This document shows positions 7,161 to 14,209 of a stretch of DNA of 47,096 bases, piece after piece. Under the pieces are notes generated by a model. That model ran no database searches and was not told where the DNA came from. It saw nothing but the letters and a program-made list of their open reading frames with translations. Location of the stretch: NCBI GenBank assembly GCA_018362935.1, contig JAHALQ010000011.1:1-47096 (forward strand), read 5' to 3'. The first letter of the stretch is position 1. The number at the start of each line of letters is the position of its first letter. A program made the position numbers and the translations under genes. This DNA comes from Pseudomonadota bacterium. Lineage in GTDB: Bacteria; Pseudomonadota; Alphaproteobacteria; RF32; CAG-239.

Positions 7161-7901
7161 ATGAAAAAATTAGCCTTGATATTAGGACTTCTTTTGAGTG
7201 CGGCGGCCTGTTCATCTGCGCCGGAAACTGCCGAGCATCTTTCGGCGGAACACTTGTATAACCGCGGATATAAAAACCTCAATAAGACGCGTTATGCTGC
7301 CGCCGCCGAAAATTTTGAAAAGGTCGAGCTGGAGCACCCCTATTCCAAATGGGCGACCAAGGCCAAACTGATGGGGGCTTATGCCTATTACAAAGACCAG
7401 AAGTATGATGACGCGGTTTTGGCATTGGATCGTTTTATCAAATACCACCCCGGCAACAAGGATATTGCCTATGCTTATTATATGAAAGGCCTGTGCTATT
7501 ACGAGCAGATTGTCGGAATAGAAAAAGATCAGGAAAATTCGCGGCTCGCGCTTGAGGCGTTTCAGCAGGTGATTGTCCGTTTTCCCGATACCGAATATGC
7601 CGCTGACGCGCGTAAGAAAATTAATCTGATTAACGACCATTTGGCCGGACATGAAATGGAAATCGGCCGCTTTTACCTCGGGCAGAACAATTATCTCTCG
7701 GCGCTGAACCGTTTTTCGGTCGTTGTCAACGAATACCAGACCACCGGGCATATTGAAGAAGCGCTCTACCGTCAGGTTGAGATTTATCAAATCCTCGGGC
7801 TGGACAAAGAGGCTGTTGACGCAGCCCGCGTACTGAACCACAATTATCCCAAATCCAAATGGAATGTTCGCGCGCAAAGATTGGTAAAATCGGACAAATA
7901 A
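7161..7901 (+). CDS. bamD: Outer membrane assembly lipoprotein BamD (ComL)
   Basis: Lipoprotein of the BAM complex that folds beta-barrel proteins into the outer membrane. Residues 1-16 are a lipoprotein signal with lipobox SAAAC; the cysteine would be lipidated. The rest is a chain of TPR-like helical repeats (for example 'AAAENFEKVELEHPYSKWA' and 'AVLALDRFIKYHPGN'), and the family trait 'AYYMKGLCYYEQI' is present. The 246-residue length matches E. coli BamD (245). It is nine bases after lpxC and three before recN, so the three are one operon. Confidence 0.95.
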   Translation: MKKLALILGLLLSAAACSSAPETAEHLSAEHLYNRGYKNLNKTRYAAAAENFEKVELEHPYSKWATKAKLMGAYAYYKDQKYDDAVLALDRFIKYHPGNKDIAYAYYMKGLCYYEQIVGIEKDQENSRLALEAFQQVIVRFPDTEYAADARKKINLINDHLAGHEMEIGRFYLGQNNYLSALNRFSVVVNEYQTTGHIEEALYRQVEIYQILGLDKEAVDAARVLNHNYPKSKWNVRAQRLVKSDK

Positions 7902-7904
7902 AAA

Positions 7905-9575
7905 ATGCTGCAATCGCTCTCAATTCGCAATGTGGTTTTGATTGACAAACTGGACTTGGATTTCAAGTCCGGCCTTAGCGTATTGACGGGCGAAACCGGC
8001 GCCGGAAAATCGATTCTGCTTGATTCTCTGGGATTGGTTTTGGGCAAACGCGCCGAAACTTCGCTCATCCGCCGCGGCGAAGATAAATTGAGCGTTACCG
8101 CTGTTTTTGACCCTGAGCCTGACAATGCCGGGCTGCAGAGCCTGCTTGCCGAAAACGAGCTGGAAGCCGACGGCGAAATGATTGTCAAGCGTACGCTTGA
8201 CCAAAGCGGCAAAGGCAAAATCTTTTTCAATGACCAGCCGATAAGCGCTAAGCTGCTCAAAGACATCGGCAGATATCTGGTTGAGATACACGGCCAGTTT
8301 GATAATCAGGGGCTGCTGAATCCGGCCAATCATCAGGATGTTTTGGATGCCTTTGGCGGTCATGACGCATTGCTTTCGTCCGTGGGCAGGGCTTTTCGCG
8401 ATTACAAAGAGGCTTCCGCTGCCCGTGCTTATGCCGAGGCGGATATTGCCCGCGCCAAAGAAGAGGAAGACAATCTCCGCCACTGGGTGCGCGAGCTGGA
8501 GCAGATTAATCCGCATGCCGGAGAAGAAGCGGAACTGTCGGCGCGCCGGCAGGAACTGATGCATGCCGAAAAAATCATGGAAAGCCTTAACTATGCCTAT
8601 GCGGTTTTGACCGAAGGCCGCGATGTGCAATCGGCGCTGCGCTCGGCTGAAAGCGCAATTGACAAGGCCAGTCAATATGTCGACGGCAAATACGCCGAGA
8701 TTTATGATGCGCTTGACCGCGCCTTGGTTGAGGTTATAGATGCGGTGGAGCGCATAGAAAGCGCTTCGGCGGACGTTAACCTCAATTCGGACGAGCAGGA
8801 AAACATCGACAGCCGCCTGTTTGCGCTGAAAGACTTGGCGCGCAAACACGGCGTCGGCATTGACGAACTGGCCGATACGCTGCAAAATTTCAAAACCCGG
8901 CTGACCAATATCGAACTCGGCGAGGATGGTATTAATAATTTGCGCAAAGCCGAACAGGAAAAACGGCAGGCTTATATTGAGGCTGCCAACCGGCTGCATC
9001 AGGCGCGGTTGGAAACCGCTGCCAGGCTGGATAAGCTGGTTATGTCCGAACTTCCGCCGCTCAAAATGGAAAAGGCCAAATTTATCACCCTGATAGATAA
9101 AAAAGAAGAAAGCGGCTGGTCGGACAGCGGTTTTGACAATATTAATTTTACGGTAGCCACTAATCCCAACTCACCGCAGGGGCCGATTAACAAGATTGCA
9201 TCCGGGGGCGAACTGGCGCGTTTTATGCTCGCGCTCAAGGTCAATCTGGCGCAGAGCTCAAGTGTCTGCACCATGATTTTTGACGAGGTCGACGCCGGTG
9301 TCGGAGGCGCCACGGCTCAGGCGGTCGGCGAAAGATTAGCCAAGCTGGGGCAGGGCGTGCAGGTTTTGGTTGTGACCCATTCGCCGCAGGTCGCCGCCAA
9401 AGGCAGTAATCATTTCAAGGTAGAGAAGAAGACGGTTGACAATGTGACGACAACCTTTGTCCGCGAGCTGTCTGCAATTGAAAAACGTGAAGAAATTGCG
9501 CGGATGCTGGCCGGCGAAACCATTACCGAGCAGGCCCGCGCCGCCGCCGATGTTCTAATAGGCAGATATGATTAA
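7905..9575 (+). CDS. recN: DNA repair protein RecN
   Basis: SMC-like ATPase that acts early in double-strand break repair. Residues 28-36 carry the Walker A loop GETGAGKSI. The middle is a long coiled coil with a hinge (about 150-360). The C-terminal part has the ABC signature 'ASGGELARFMLALK', the Walker B 'MIFDEVDAGVGG' and the RecN trait 'VLVVTHSPQVAAKG'. The 556 residues are the normal length. The ATG is only three bases after the bamD stop. Its 3' end overlaps the convergent gene at 9572 by four bases. Confidence 0.96.
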   Translation: MLQSLSIRNVVLIDKLDLDFKSGLSVLTGETGAGKSILLDSLGLVLGKRAETSLIRRGEDKLSVTAVFDPEPDNAGLQSLLAENELEADGEMIVKRTLDQSGKGKIFFNDQPISAKLLKDIGRYLVEIHGQFDNQGLLNPANHQDVLDAFGGHDALLSSVGRAFRDYKEASAARAYAEADIARAKEEEDNLRHWVRELEQINPHAGEEAELSARRQELMHAEKIMESLNYAYAVLTEGRDVQSALRSAESAIDKASQYVDGKYAEIYDALDRALVEVIDAVERIESASADVNLNSDEQENIDSRLFALKDLARKHGVGIDELADTLQNFKTRLTNIELGEDGINNLRKAEQEKRQAYIEAANRLHQARLETAARLDKLVMSELPPLKMEKAKFITLIDKKEESGWSDSGFDNINFTVATNPNSPQGPINKIASGGELARFMLALKVNLAQSSSVCTMIFDEVDAGVGGATAQAVGERLAKLGQGVQVLVVTHSPQVAAKGSNHFKVEKKTVDNVTTTFVRELSAIEKREEIARMLAGETITEQARAAADVLIGRYD

Positions 9576-10006
9576 TCCGCAAAAACAATGTTTCCGAGAA
9601 CAAGAAAAATGAATGCTAATCCTATCAAGATTAATGTAAAGACTTTTTCAGAAATATCCCATTTTGTAAAGCGAACAATAGCCGCACTTGAACTAAGCAT
9701 AAATAAGCAAAGATAAATAATATTTTTCGTGACTATCGGCAAATACGCAAAAAAAGGCAGCCATCCGACAAACATAAAATAAAGCAGCTGGTTTGGTGAG
9801 AGGTACGAGGAAAAATTTGGCGGGAATACAAACAGAAACAAAGAAATTCCCCAAAAGAAATATGGACTATGAAAAAAATCGAATAAAATATCTGCAAATT
9901 TATCAAGGCCGAAAAGAACCAGAAGCAAAGCCATACCGATTAAAACAAAATTAATCCAGATATATAATCCACCCCATATTAATATTGATTTTATGCGCAA
10001 AAACAA
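9572..10006 (-). CDS. Small polytopic membrane protein, possible immunity protein
   Basis: Unrecognised protein of 144 residues, almost entirely hydrophobic, with about four membrane segments (near residues 9-34, 46-62, 76-102 and 122-142). It is AT-rich compared with recN next to it, which suggests transfer. It follows the toxin-like gene at 10065 on the same strand. Toxin followed by a small polytopic protein is a common effector-immunity order, but this is inference. The start is doubtful: the TTG at 10006-10004 lies inside the foot of a hairpin (10005-10044) that also looks like a terminator, with a GGGGG in its loop as the only Shine-Dalgarno. A TTG two codons further on is also possible. 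Confidence 0.6.
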   Translation of the reverse strand: MFLRIKSILIWGGLYIWINFVLIGMALLLVLFGLDKFADILFDFFHSPYFFWGISLFLFVFPPNFSSYLSPNQLLYFMFVGWLPFFAYLPIVTKNIIYLCLFMLSSSAAIVRFTKWDISEKVFTLILIGLAFIFLVLGNIVFAD

Positions 10007-10044
10007 AGCTGATATCCCCCAACATAATAAAGATTATCAGCTTT
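10005..10044 (-). terminator. Hairpin between toxin-like gene and membrane protein gene
   Basis: AAAGCTGATA (10005-10014) pairs with TATCAGCTTT (10035-10044) around a 20-base loop. On the minus strand a T-rich tract (TTTGTTTTTG) follows. It could end the toxin-like transcript, or it could hold the ribosome site of the next gene, whose GGGGG is in the loop. Confidence 0.5.
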
Positions 10045-10064
10045 GTTGTTAAGTAGCAAGAGTA

Positions 10065-10694
10065 TTATGGTTTTTTATAATAAAGCAAAGCTTGACAATC
10101 ACTACAACCATCATAAGCGTGTTGTAGCCCTCGAAAGTTATTTCTCATATCCTTCATGCTATCGCCTAAAACACCGAAAGTTCCTCCATATCGTTGCTTT
10201 AGGTTTGGATTAGATAATTTAGTGGTGATGTCCAATGCTTCTTTGCCAATTCCCAACGTGAGGCCGGTTAGGTTCATTAGAGTTCCTCCTTTACCAGCCA
10301 AGCATGACATATATTGATGCTTGTTTTCATCAGAAATGGGTAAAGTGGAAATTCTATTCTTTTCATCTACCCAATTGGAAATATTCGAAAAAGTAGAATT
10401 GTTATCAGATATTATATCATCATCAAAATTTTTTGTGTTAAGTATATGAGAATTATTTTTCGGTTTGTTTAGCTCTTCATCATAATAAGATATATTGCCC
10501 AAGGGGCCGGTCATGGTTGCGGTTCCGCCATAAGGGTGTTGTTTGTCATATGCCGCGGCGACGGCCTCACGGGTTGACATTTCCGACATCGGCTTGGGCT
10601 CTGTGATTTCTTCCGTCGCTGTATCAGCGGCCAGCCCGAGACGCCGGCGGCGCTCTTCTTCATCTTCATCAAACGGATTGGGATAATAAGTCAT
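10065..10694 (-). CDS. Toxin-like hypothetical protein with H-S-C / K-E-D / D-D-N motifs
   Basis: 209 residues from the ATG at 10694, which has a near-perfect AAGGAGGA. No signal peptide. The N-terminus is acidic then basic (PNPFDEDEEERRRRLGL). A low-complexity, asparagine-rich linker spans about 74-120. The C-terminal domain (about 118-205) has a spaced set of polar residues: H126-x3-S130-C131, K151-E152-x2-D155, D178-x3-D182-x2-N185-x3-G189, then C197 and C200. From memory this order resembles compact domains at the C-termini of Rhs-type polymorphic toxins; I could not check it. The gene has a strong promoter packed with inverted repeats and is followed by a small membrane protein. Composition is AT-rich. 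Confidence 0.7.
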   Translation of the reverse strand: MTYYPNPFDEDEEERRRRLGLAADTATEEITEPKPMSEMSTREAVAAAYDKQHPYGGTATMTGPLGNISYYDEELNKPKNNSHILNTKNFDDDIISDNNSTFSNISNWVDEKNRISTLPISDENKHQYMSCLAGKGGTLMNLTGLTLGIGKEALDITTKLSNPNLKQRYGGTFGVLGDSMKDMRNNFRGLQHAYDGCSDCQALLYYKKP

Positions 10695-10723
10695 ATTTCC
10701 TCCTTTTTCAGTCAATTAATCCC

Positions 10724-10777
10724 TCGTATATATAAATATACGAAGTTAGTATATTGTATACGATATTCGTATGTCAA
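10724..10777 (-). promoter_or_regulatory. Strong promoter with two palindromic operators
   Basis: Minus strand: -35 TTGACA (10777-10772, consensus), 18-bp spacer, -10 TATACT (10753-10748), start near 10741. ATACGA-TAT-TCGTAT (10758-10772) fills the spacer and touches the -35. A second palindrome, TCGTATA (10724-10730) and TATACGA (10737-10743), covers the start site. All four half-sites share TCGTAT/ATACGA. A dimeric repressor binding both would shut the promoter tightly. No repressor gene lies next to it. Confidence 0.8.
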
Positions 10778-10840
10778 GAGGGGCTGTGTACAAATCGGCG
10801 GCTATTCATGAAAATATCTGAACAGAAGCCGCAAAAACTC

Positions 10841-10869
10841 TTGAGAAAATAAATTGCTTGCGCTATCGT
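10841..10869 (+). promoter_or_regulatory. Probable gltX promoter
   Basis: TTGAGA (10841-10846), 17-bp spacer, TATCGT (10864-10869); start near 10876, about 30 bases before the gltX ATG. Confidence 0.5.
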
Positions 10870-10907
10870 AGCTACAGCTTAATTTTTTTTACGAAAGAGA
10901 CCAGAAG

Positions 10908-12338
10908 ATGAAAACACGCACCCGTTTTGCTCCGAGCCCGACCGGTTATATGCACATCGGCAACCTGCGCACGGCGCTGTATGAATACCTGATTGCCAAG
11001 GCCAACGGCGGAGACTTTGTTTTGCGTATTGAGGATACCGACCAGAAGCGTTATGTCGAAGGTGCGACCGAGATTATTTACAATACGCTCAAAACCGTCG
11101 GCATGAACTGGGACGAAGGCCCGGACATCGGCGGCAATTACGGTCCTTATGTTCAGTCTGAGCGCAAGAGCCTGTATGCGCCTTATGCCCACAAACTGGT
11201 TGAATTGGGCGGCGCGCATTACTGTTTTTGCGGCGAGCGCGAAGAACAGGTCGACGAAGACGGCAACGAGATTATCTGCAAATTTGAAGACCCCTGCAAA
11301 AAGATACCGCTGGAAGAAGCCAAAAAACGCGTCGCAGCCGGCGAGCCGTATGTCATCCGCCAGACCATCAACAAAAGCGGCAAGTCCAAATATGAAGACA
11401 AAGTCTACGGCATCATCGAAATTGATTATGACGAGCTGGACGAGGGCGTGCTGCTCAAATCCGACGGTTTTCCGACTTATAACTTTGCCAATGTGATTGA
11501 TGACCACTTGATGGAAATCACCCATGTTGTCCGCGGCAACGAATATCTGCCCTCCACGCCGAAGTACAATCTGATGTATGATACTTTCGGCTGGCAGCGC
11601 CCGGTTTATGTCCACTTGCCGACGGTGATGAAAGACGCGCAGCACAAGCTGTCCAAACGCAACGGCGACGCTTCTTTCCATGACCTGGTGGCCAAAGGAT
11701 TTTTGCCCGAAGCGATTATCAATTATATCGCTTTGCTGGGCTGGAATCCCGGAACCGAGGAAGAAATTTTCTCAATCGCCGAGCTTGAAAAGATTTTCTC
11801 GGTTGACCGCCTCAACAAATCTCCGGCGATTTTTGACATTGTCAAACTGACCTGGATGAACGGCATTTACATCCGCGCGTTGGATGCCGCCAAATTTCAT
11901 GAACTGGCGCTGCCTTATTATAAGGACGTCCCGGCGCATGTTGACCTTAATGCACTGAGCCGTGCTTTGCAGCCGCGTATCGAAACTTTGGCGCAGATAC
12001 CTGAGCAGATTGATTTTGTGATTGCTATGCCTGATTACAGCTCTGAGCTTTACGTCAACAAAAAGATGAAAACCGATGTTGAAGTTGCCAAAGCCAACCT
12101 GCCGGAAATTAAAAAAGTGCTTGAGGCTCAAAACGAATGGAGCAACGAAGCTCTGTTTGAAAGCCTCAAAGCGCTGGCCGAGAAACTCGGCGTCAAAAAC
12201 GGACAGATCTTATATCCGGCGCGTATTGCTCTCAGCGGTAAGGAAACCACGCCCGGCGGCGCCACCGAACTGGCGGTCGTGCTGGGGCGTGAAGAAACCT
12301 TGCGGCGTATAGATGCGGCGATTGCCAAACTGGTATAA
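10908..12338 (+). CDS. gltX: Glutamyl-tRNA synthetase
   Basis: Class I synthetase charging tRNA-Glu in the cytoplasm. Residues 5-20 carry 'RFAPSPTGYMHIGNLR' (HIGH-type motif) and the KMSKS counterpart is 'HKLSKRNGD' (about residues 246-254). A Cys cluster at about 105-130 (YCFCGE ... CKFEDPCK) looks like the zinc-binding insertion. The 476-residue length is normal. The wording 'GGNYGPYVQSERK' and 'HKLSKRNGDASFHDLVAKGF' reminds me of clostridial enzymes more than of typical alphaproteobacterial GltX, so lateral origin is possible; this needs a tree. Own promoter upstream, hairpin downstream. Confidence 0.96.
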   Translation: MKTRTRFAPSPTGYMHIGNLRTALYEYLIAKANGGDFVLRIEDTDQKRYVEGATEIIYNTLKTVGMNWDEGPDIGGNYGPYVQSERKSLYAPYAHKLVELGGAHYCFCGEREEQVDEDGNEIICKFEDPCKKIPLEEAKKRVAAGEPYVIRQTINKSGKSKYEDKVYGIIEIDYDELDEGVLLKSDGFPTYNFANVIDDHLMEITHVVRGNEYLPSTPKYNLMYDTFGWQRPVYVHLPTVMKDAQHKLSKRNGDASFHDLVAKGFLPEAIINYIALLGWNPGTEEEIFSIAELEKIFSVDRLNKSPAIFDIVKLTWMNGIYIRALDAAKFHELALPYYKDVPAHVDLNALSRALQPRIETLAQIPEQIDFVIAMPDYSSELYVNKKMKTDVEVAKANLPEIKKVLEAQNEWSNEALFESLKALAEKLGVKNGQILYPARIALSGKETTPGGATELAVVLGREETLRRIDAAIAKLV

Positions 12339-12344
12339 AAACAG

Positions 12345-12375
12345 AAAGCGGGGATTTTTGAAAAATCCCCGCTTT
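12345..12375 (+). terminator. Long hairpin after gltX
   Basis: AAAGCGGGGATTTTT (12345-12359) and its complement (12361-12375) form one of the longest perfect stems in the window. The T-run is inside the arm, not after it, so termination strength is uncertain. Confidence 0.65.
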
Positions 12376-12388
12376 CCCGTTTCCCACT

Positions 12389-12523
12389 TTAATGAGACTA
12401 AAGAACATCATATTTCTTTTGTCGTCTGTGGAGAAACGATGGCGTTCACTCTAACCGGCAAAAGAAATATAATTTCTTTATTTTAACAACCTTCATCGTG
12501 AACACTTTAGATTTAGTCATTAA
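12389..12523. other. Nested inverted repeats, possible structured RNA or small mobile element
   Basis: Inner arms ATATTTCTTTTG (12410-12421) and CAAAAGAAATAT (12459-12470) match perfectly over 12 bases. Outer arms TTAATGA plus CTAAA (12389-12402) pair with TTTAG plus TCATTAA (12512-12523) with one two-base bulge. No open frame uses the region. It could be a small RNA or a decayed MITE-like element. Confidence 0.45.
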
Positions 12524-12622
12524 TACCGCGCGGACAACCTGTCCTAAACCAATTATCTAAAAGAGGCTTTTATTTTGCGCCGGAATATGCTATGGTATAA
12601 CTAATGTTATGATGAGGCCGCC

Positions 12623-13291
12623 ATGGAATTAGACCCGGATAAAATAAAAAAATACAATCAGGACTACCGCCGCTGGCTGGCCGGAATCCCCGAAGACTGC
12701 TATCGTTATGAATGCGATATTTGCTACTGTCTGGCGCATGTCATTGCTTCTGCCGCGCAGAAAGACGGCTATCAGCCGAGCAAGATATGCTCGACGACGT
12801 CCAAACGCGGCGATAATTTTACCAATTATGTCAGTGTCAATCTGCGCAACGAGCAGACCAATCAGTTTGAAGAAGTTAAATACGATTACCACATTGCCAC
12901 AGCCATCGACGTTCCGCTTTACAAGGGCAGCGACAAGACCGAAACGCTGGTTGCCGACCCGATTTTATTCGGCAAAGACCTTGTCACTCTCAAACAGTGG
13001 AAACAGGCCATGGGCTGTCCGGATTATGATTTCCATAAGGCGCCGCTTGGCAAACCGCTGCTGGCATCGCCGAGCGGTTATAATATTATGAAAGGCGATC
13101 CCGCGGATCTTGATGCCGATGCCCGCATCCAGATAGACAATGCCATGAAAAATATCACGCGCTGTCAGAATTTGGCTGCTGTCGGTTGGAAAAAAGAGGC
13201 GCCAAAAAGATACGCCCCGCTGGTATCTATGCTGATGCGTTCGGTGCAAAGAGAAGGTGCAGCCCGGCTGTCGGCAGACAAATTGCGTTAA
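12623..13291 (+). CDS. Protein-glutamine glutaminase (deamidase)-like protein
   Basis: 222 residues with no signal peptide. Three spaced motifs match my memory of the protein-glutaminase fold, a papain/transglutaminase-like Cys-His-Asp enzyme that deamidates glutamine side chains: C34-Y-C-L-A-H39 (compare 'CYARAH'), H90 in 'YHIATAID', and D112 in 'LVADPILFGKDLVTLKQW' (compare 'VIDPSLF ... PVSLEEW'). The middle piece 'YQPSKICSTTS' also fits the family. The C-terminal 80 residues are not recognised. Other options are another papain-like hydrolase. A convergent membrane protein gene follows; a 285-base gap with a structured repeat precedes. The function is inferred from motifs only. Confidence 0.75.
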   Translation: MELDPDKIKKYNQDYRRWLAGIPEDCYRYECDICYCLAHVIASAAQKDGYQPSKICSTTSKRGDNFTNYVSVNLRNEQTNQFEEVKYDYHIATAIDVPLYKGSDKTETLVADPILFGKDLVTLKQWKQAMGCPDYDFHKAPLGKPLLASPSGYNIMKGDPADLDADARIQIDNAMKNITRCQNLAAVGWKKEAPKRYAPLVSMLMRSVQREGAARLSADKLR

Positions 13292-13309
13292 TTTGCTCAT
13301 ATAAAAAAA

Positions 13310-13344
13310 CAAAACCGCGTAAGCTGCATAGCTTCGCGGTTTTG
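13310..13344. terminator. Bidirectional terminator
   Basis: CAAAACCGCG plus AAGCT (13310-13325) pairs with AGCTT plus CGCGGTTTTG (13330-13344) around a GCAT loop. A-tract and T-tract flank it on both strands, serving the two convergent genes. Confidence 0.85.
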
Positions 13345-13351
13345 TCATCAA

Positions 13352-14095
13352 TTATCTGTGCTTAGGGGTTAAAATCTCAGAAACTCCTTTCGCCGCCAGA
13401 CTGTCAAATAGAAAAGCCAGGCACATCTTCATCGGATGGGTCGTCAGCAGCATTCCGGTCAGATTAATCGAAAATATCAGCGCATAGTTAAGCGTCAGAT
13501 TCTTCAATTCTGTATCGGAAAAAGTCTTGCGTTCAAGCCGTCCCTGTAATACGCGCGCATGCGAGAATTGCAGAAAAACAAACAATATCGCAATACCGAT
13601 GCTTAAAATCAGTCCGGAATCAACGCCGCGGCATAAAGTTATAACCAAATCGGCAATAGCGGCTAATACGACCAGTCCGAAAAAGAAAAATTTAATAACC
13701 TGCGGCAGTAAAAGCCTTTTCATGACAAACCCGGAAATTGTCGCAGCCAGCATCAGCGGAACCGTCCACAACCATTGCGTCGCGAAAAAGCGTTCAAGCT
13801 GCGGCGAAAATCCCACCAGCAGTACGGTCATGCTCATTTCAAGAATAATACAGAAACCGGCTTTGCCAAAGGTGCGGATAAGAAGTTTCCGGTATCGCAA
13901 AATGCCGATTGGCAGAAAAGAAAACATCATCGGCAGCAGCGGGTGCCGCAGATAAAAATCTGTAAAGCCGCCGCAATAATAACGGATGATTAACGAAGCG
14001 GCCAGCGGCAGGCAGAACATCAACAGGGATGCAAACAAAGCCGAAGCCATACACAGATACTGCCCTTTTCGGGAAAGAGAAATTATTTGTTTCAT
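13352..14095 (-). CDS. Polytopic membrane protein of unknown function
   Basis: 247 residues with about six to seven hydrophobic segments (near 17-38, 53-67, 82-98, 108-122, 133-155, 162-180, 205-225). Several arginine/lysine-rich loops (RYRKLLIR, RVLQGRLERK) suggest inside loops. I see no family motif; the size is like that of Bax-inhibitor-1 proteins but the sequence does not convince me. It is convergent with the glutaminase-like gene and ends eight bases from their shared terminator. If the two work together they are not cotranscribed. Confidence 0.7.
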   Translation of the reverse strand: MKQIISLSRKGQYLCMASALFASLLMFCLPLAASLIIRYYCGGFTDFYLRHPLLPMMFSFLPIGILRYRKLLIRTFGKAGFCIILEMSMTVLLVGFSPQLERFFATQWLWTVPLMLAATISGFVMKRLLLPQVIKFFFFGLVVLAAIADLVITLCRGVDSGLILSIGIAILFVFLQFSHARVLQGRLERKTFSDTELKNLTLNYALIFSINLTGMLLTTHPMKMCLAFLFDSLAAKGVSEILTPKHR

Positions 14096-14160
14096 AAATT
14101 CTAATAATTATTGATTATGGCGAGGATTATACTCGGGCTTTCAACAGAGTCAATCACAAA

Positions 14161-14188
14161 AAAACAGCCTTCTCACGAAGGCTGTTTT
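14161..14188 (-). terminator. Terminator of enolase
   Basis: AAAACAGCCTTC (14161-14172) pairs with GAAGGCTGTTTT (14177-14188) around TCAC, ending about 20 bases beyond the eno stop; symmetric, so also usable from the other side. Confidence 0.8.
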
Positions 14189-14209
14189 AAGATTAGTCTT
14201 TATCTGAAA

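Noticed and set aside
7920..8999. 359-codon minus-strand frame inside recN
   Set aside because: Antisense shadow of a well-identified gene; no start signal, no family.
12389..12523. tRNA or 4.5S RNA in the gap after gltX
   Set aside because: No cloverleaf, no T-loop sequence and no SRP core motif (GGAAG ... AGCAG).
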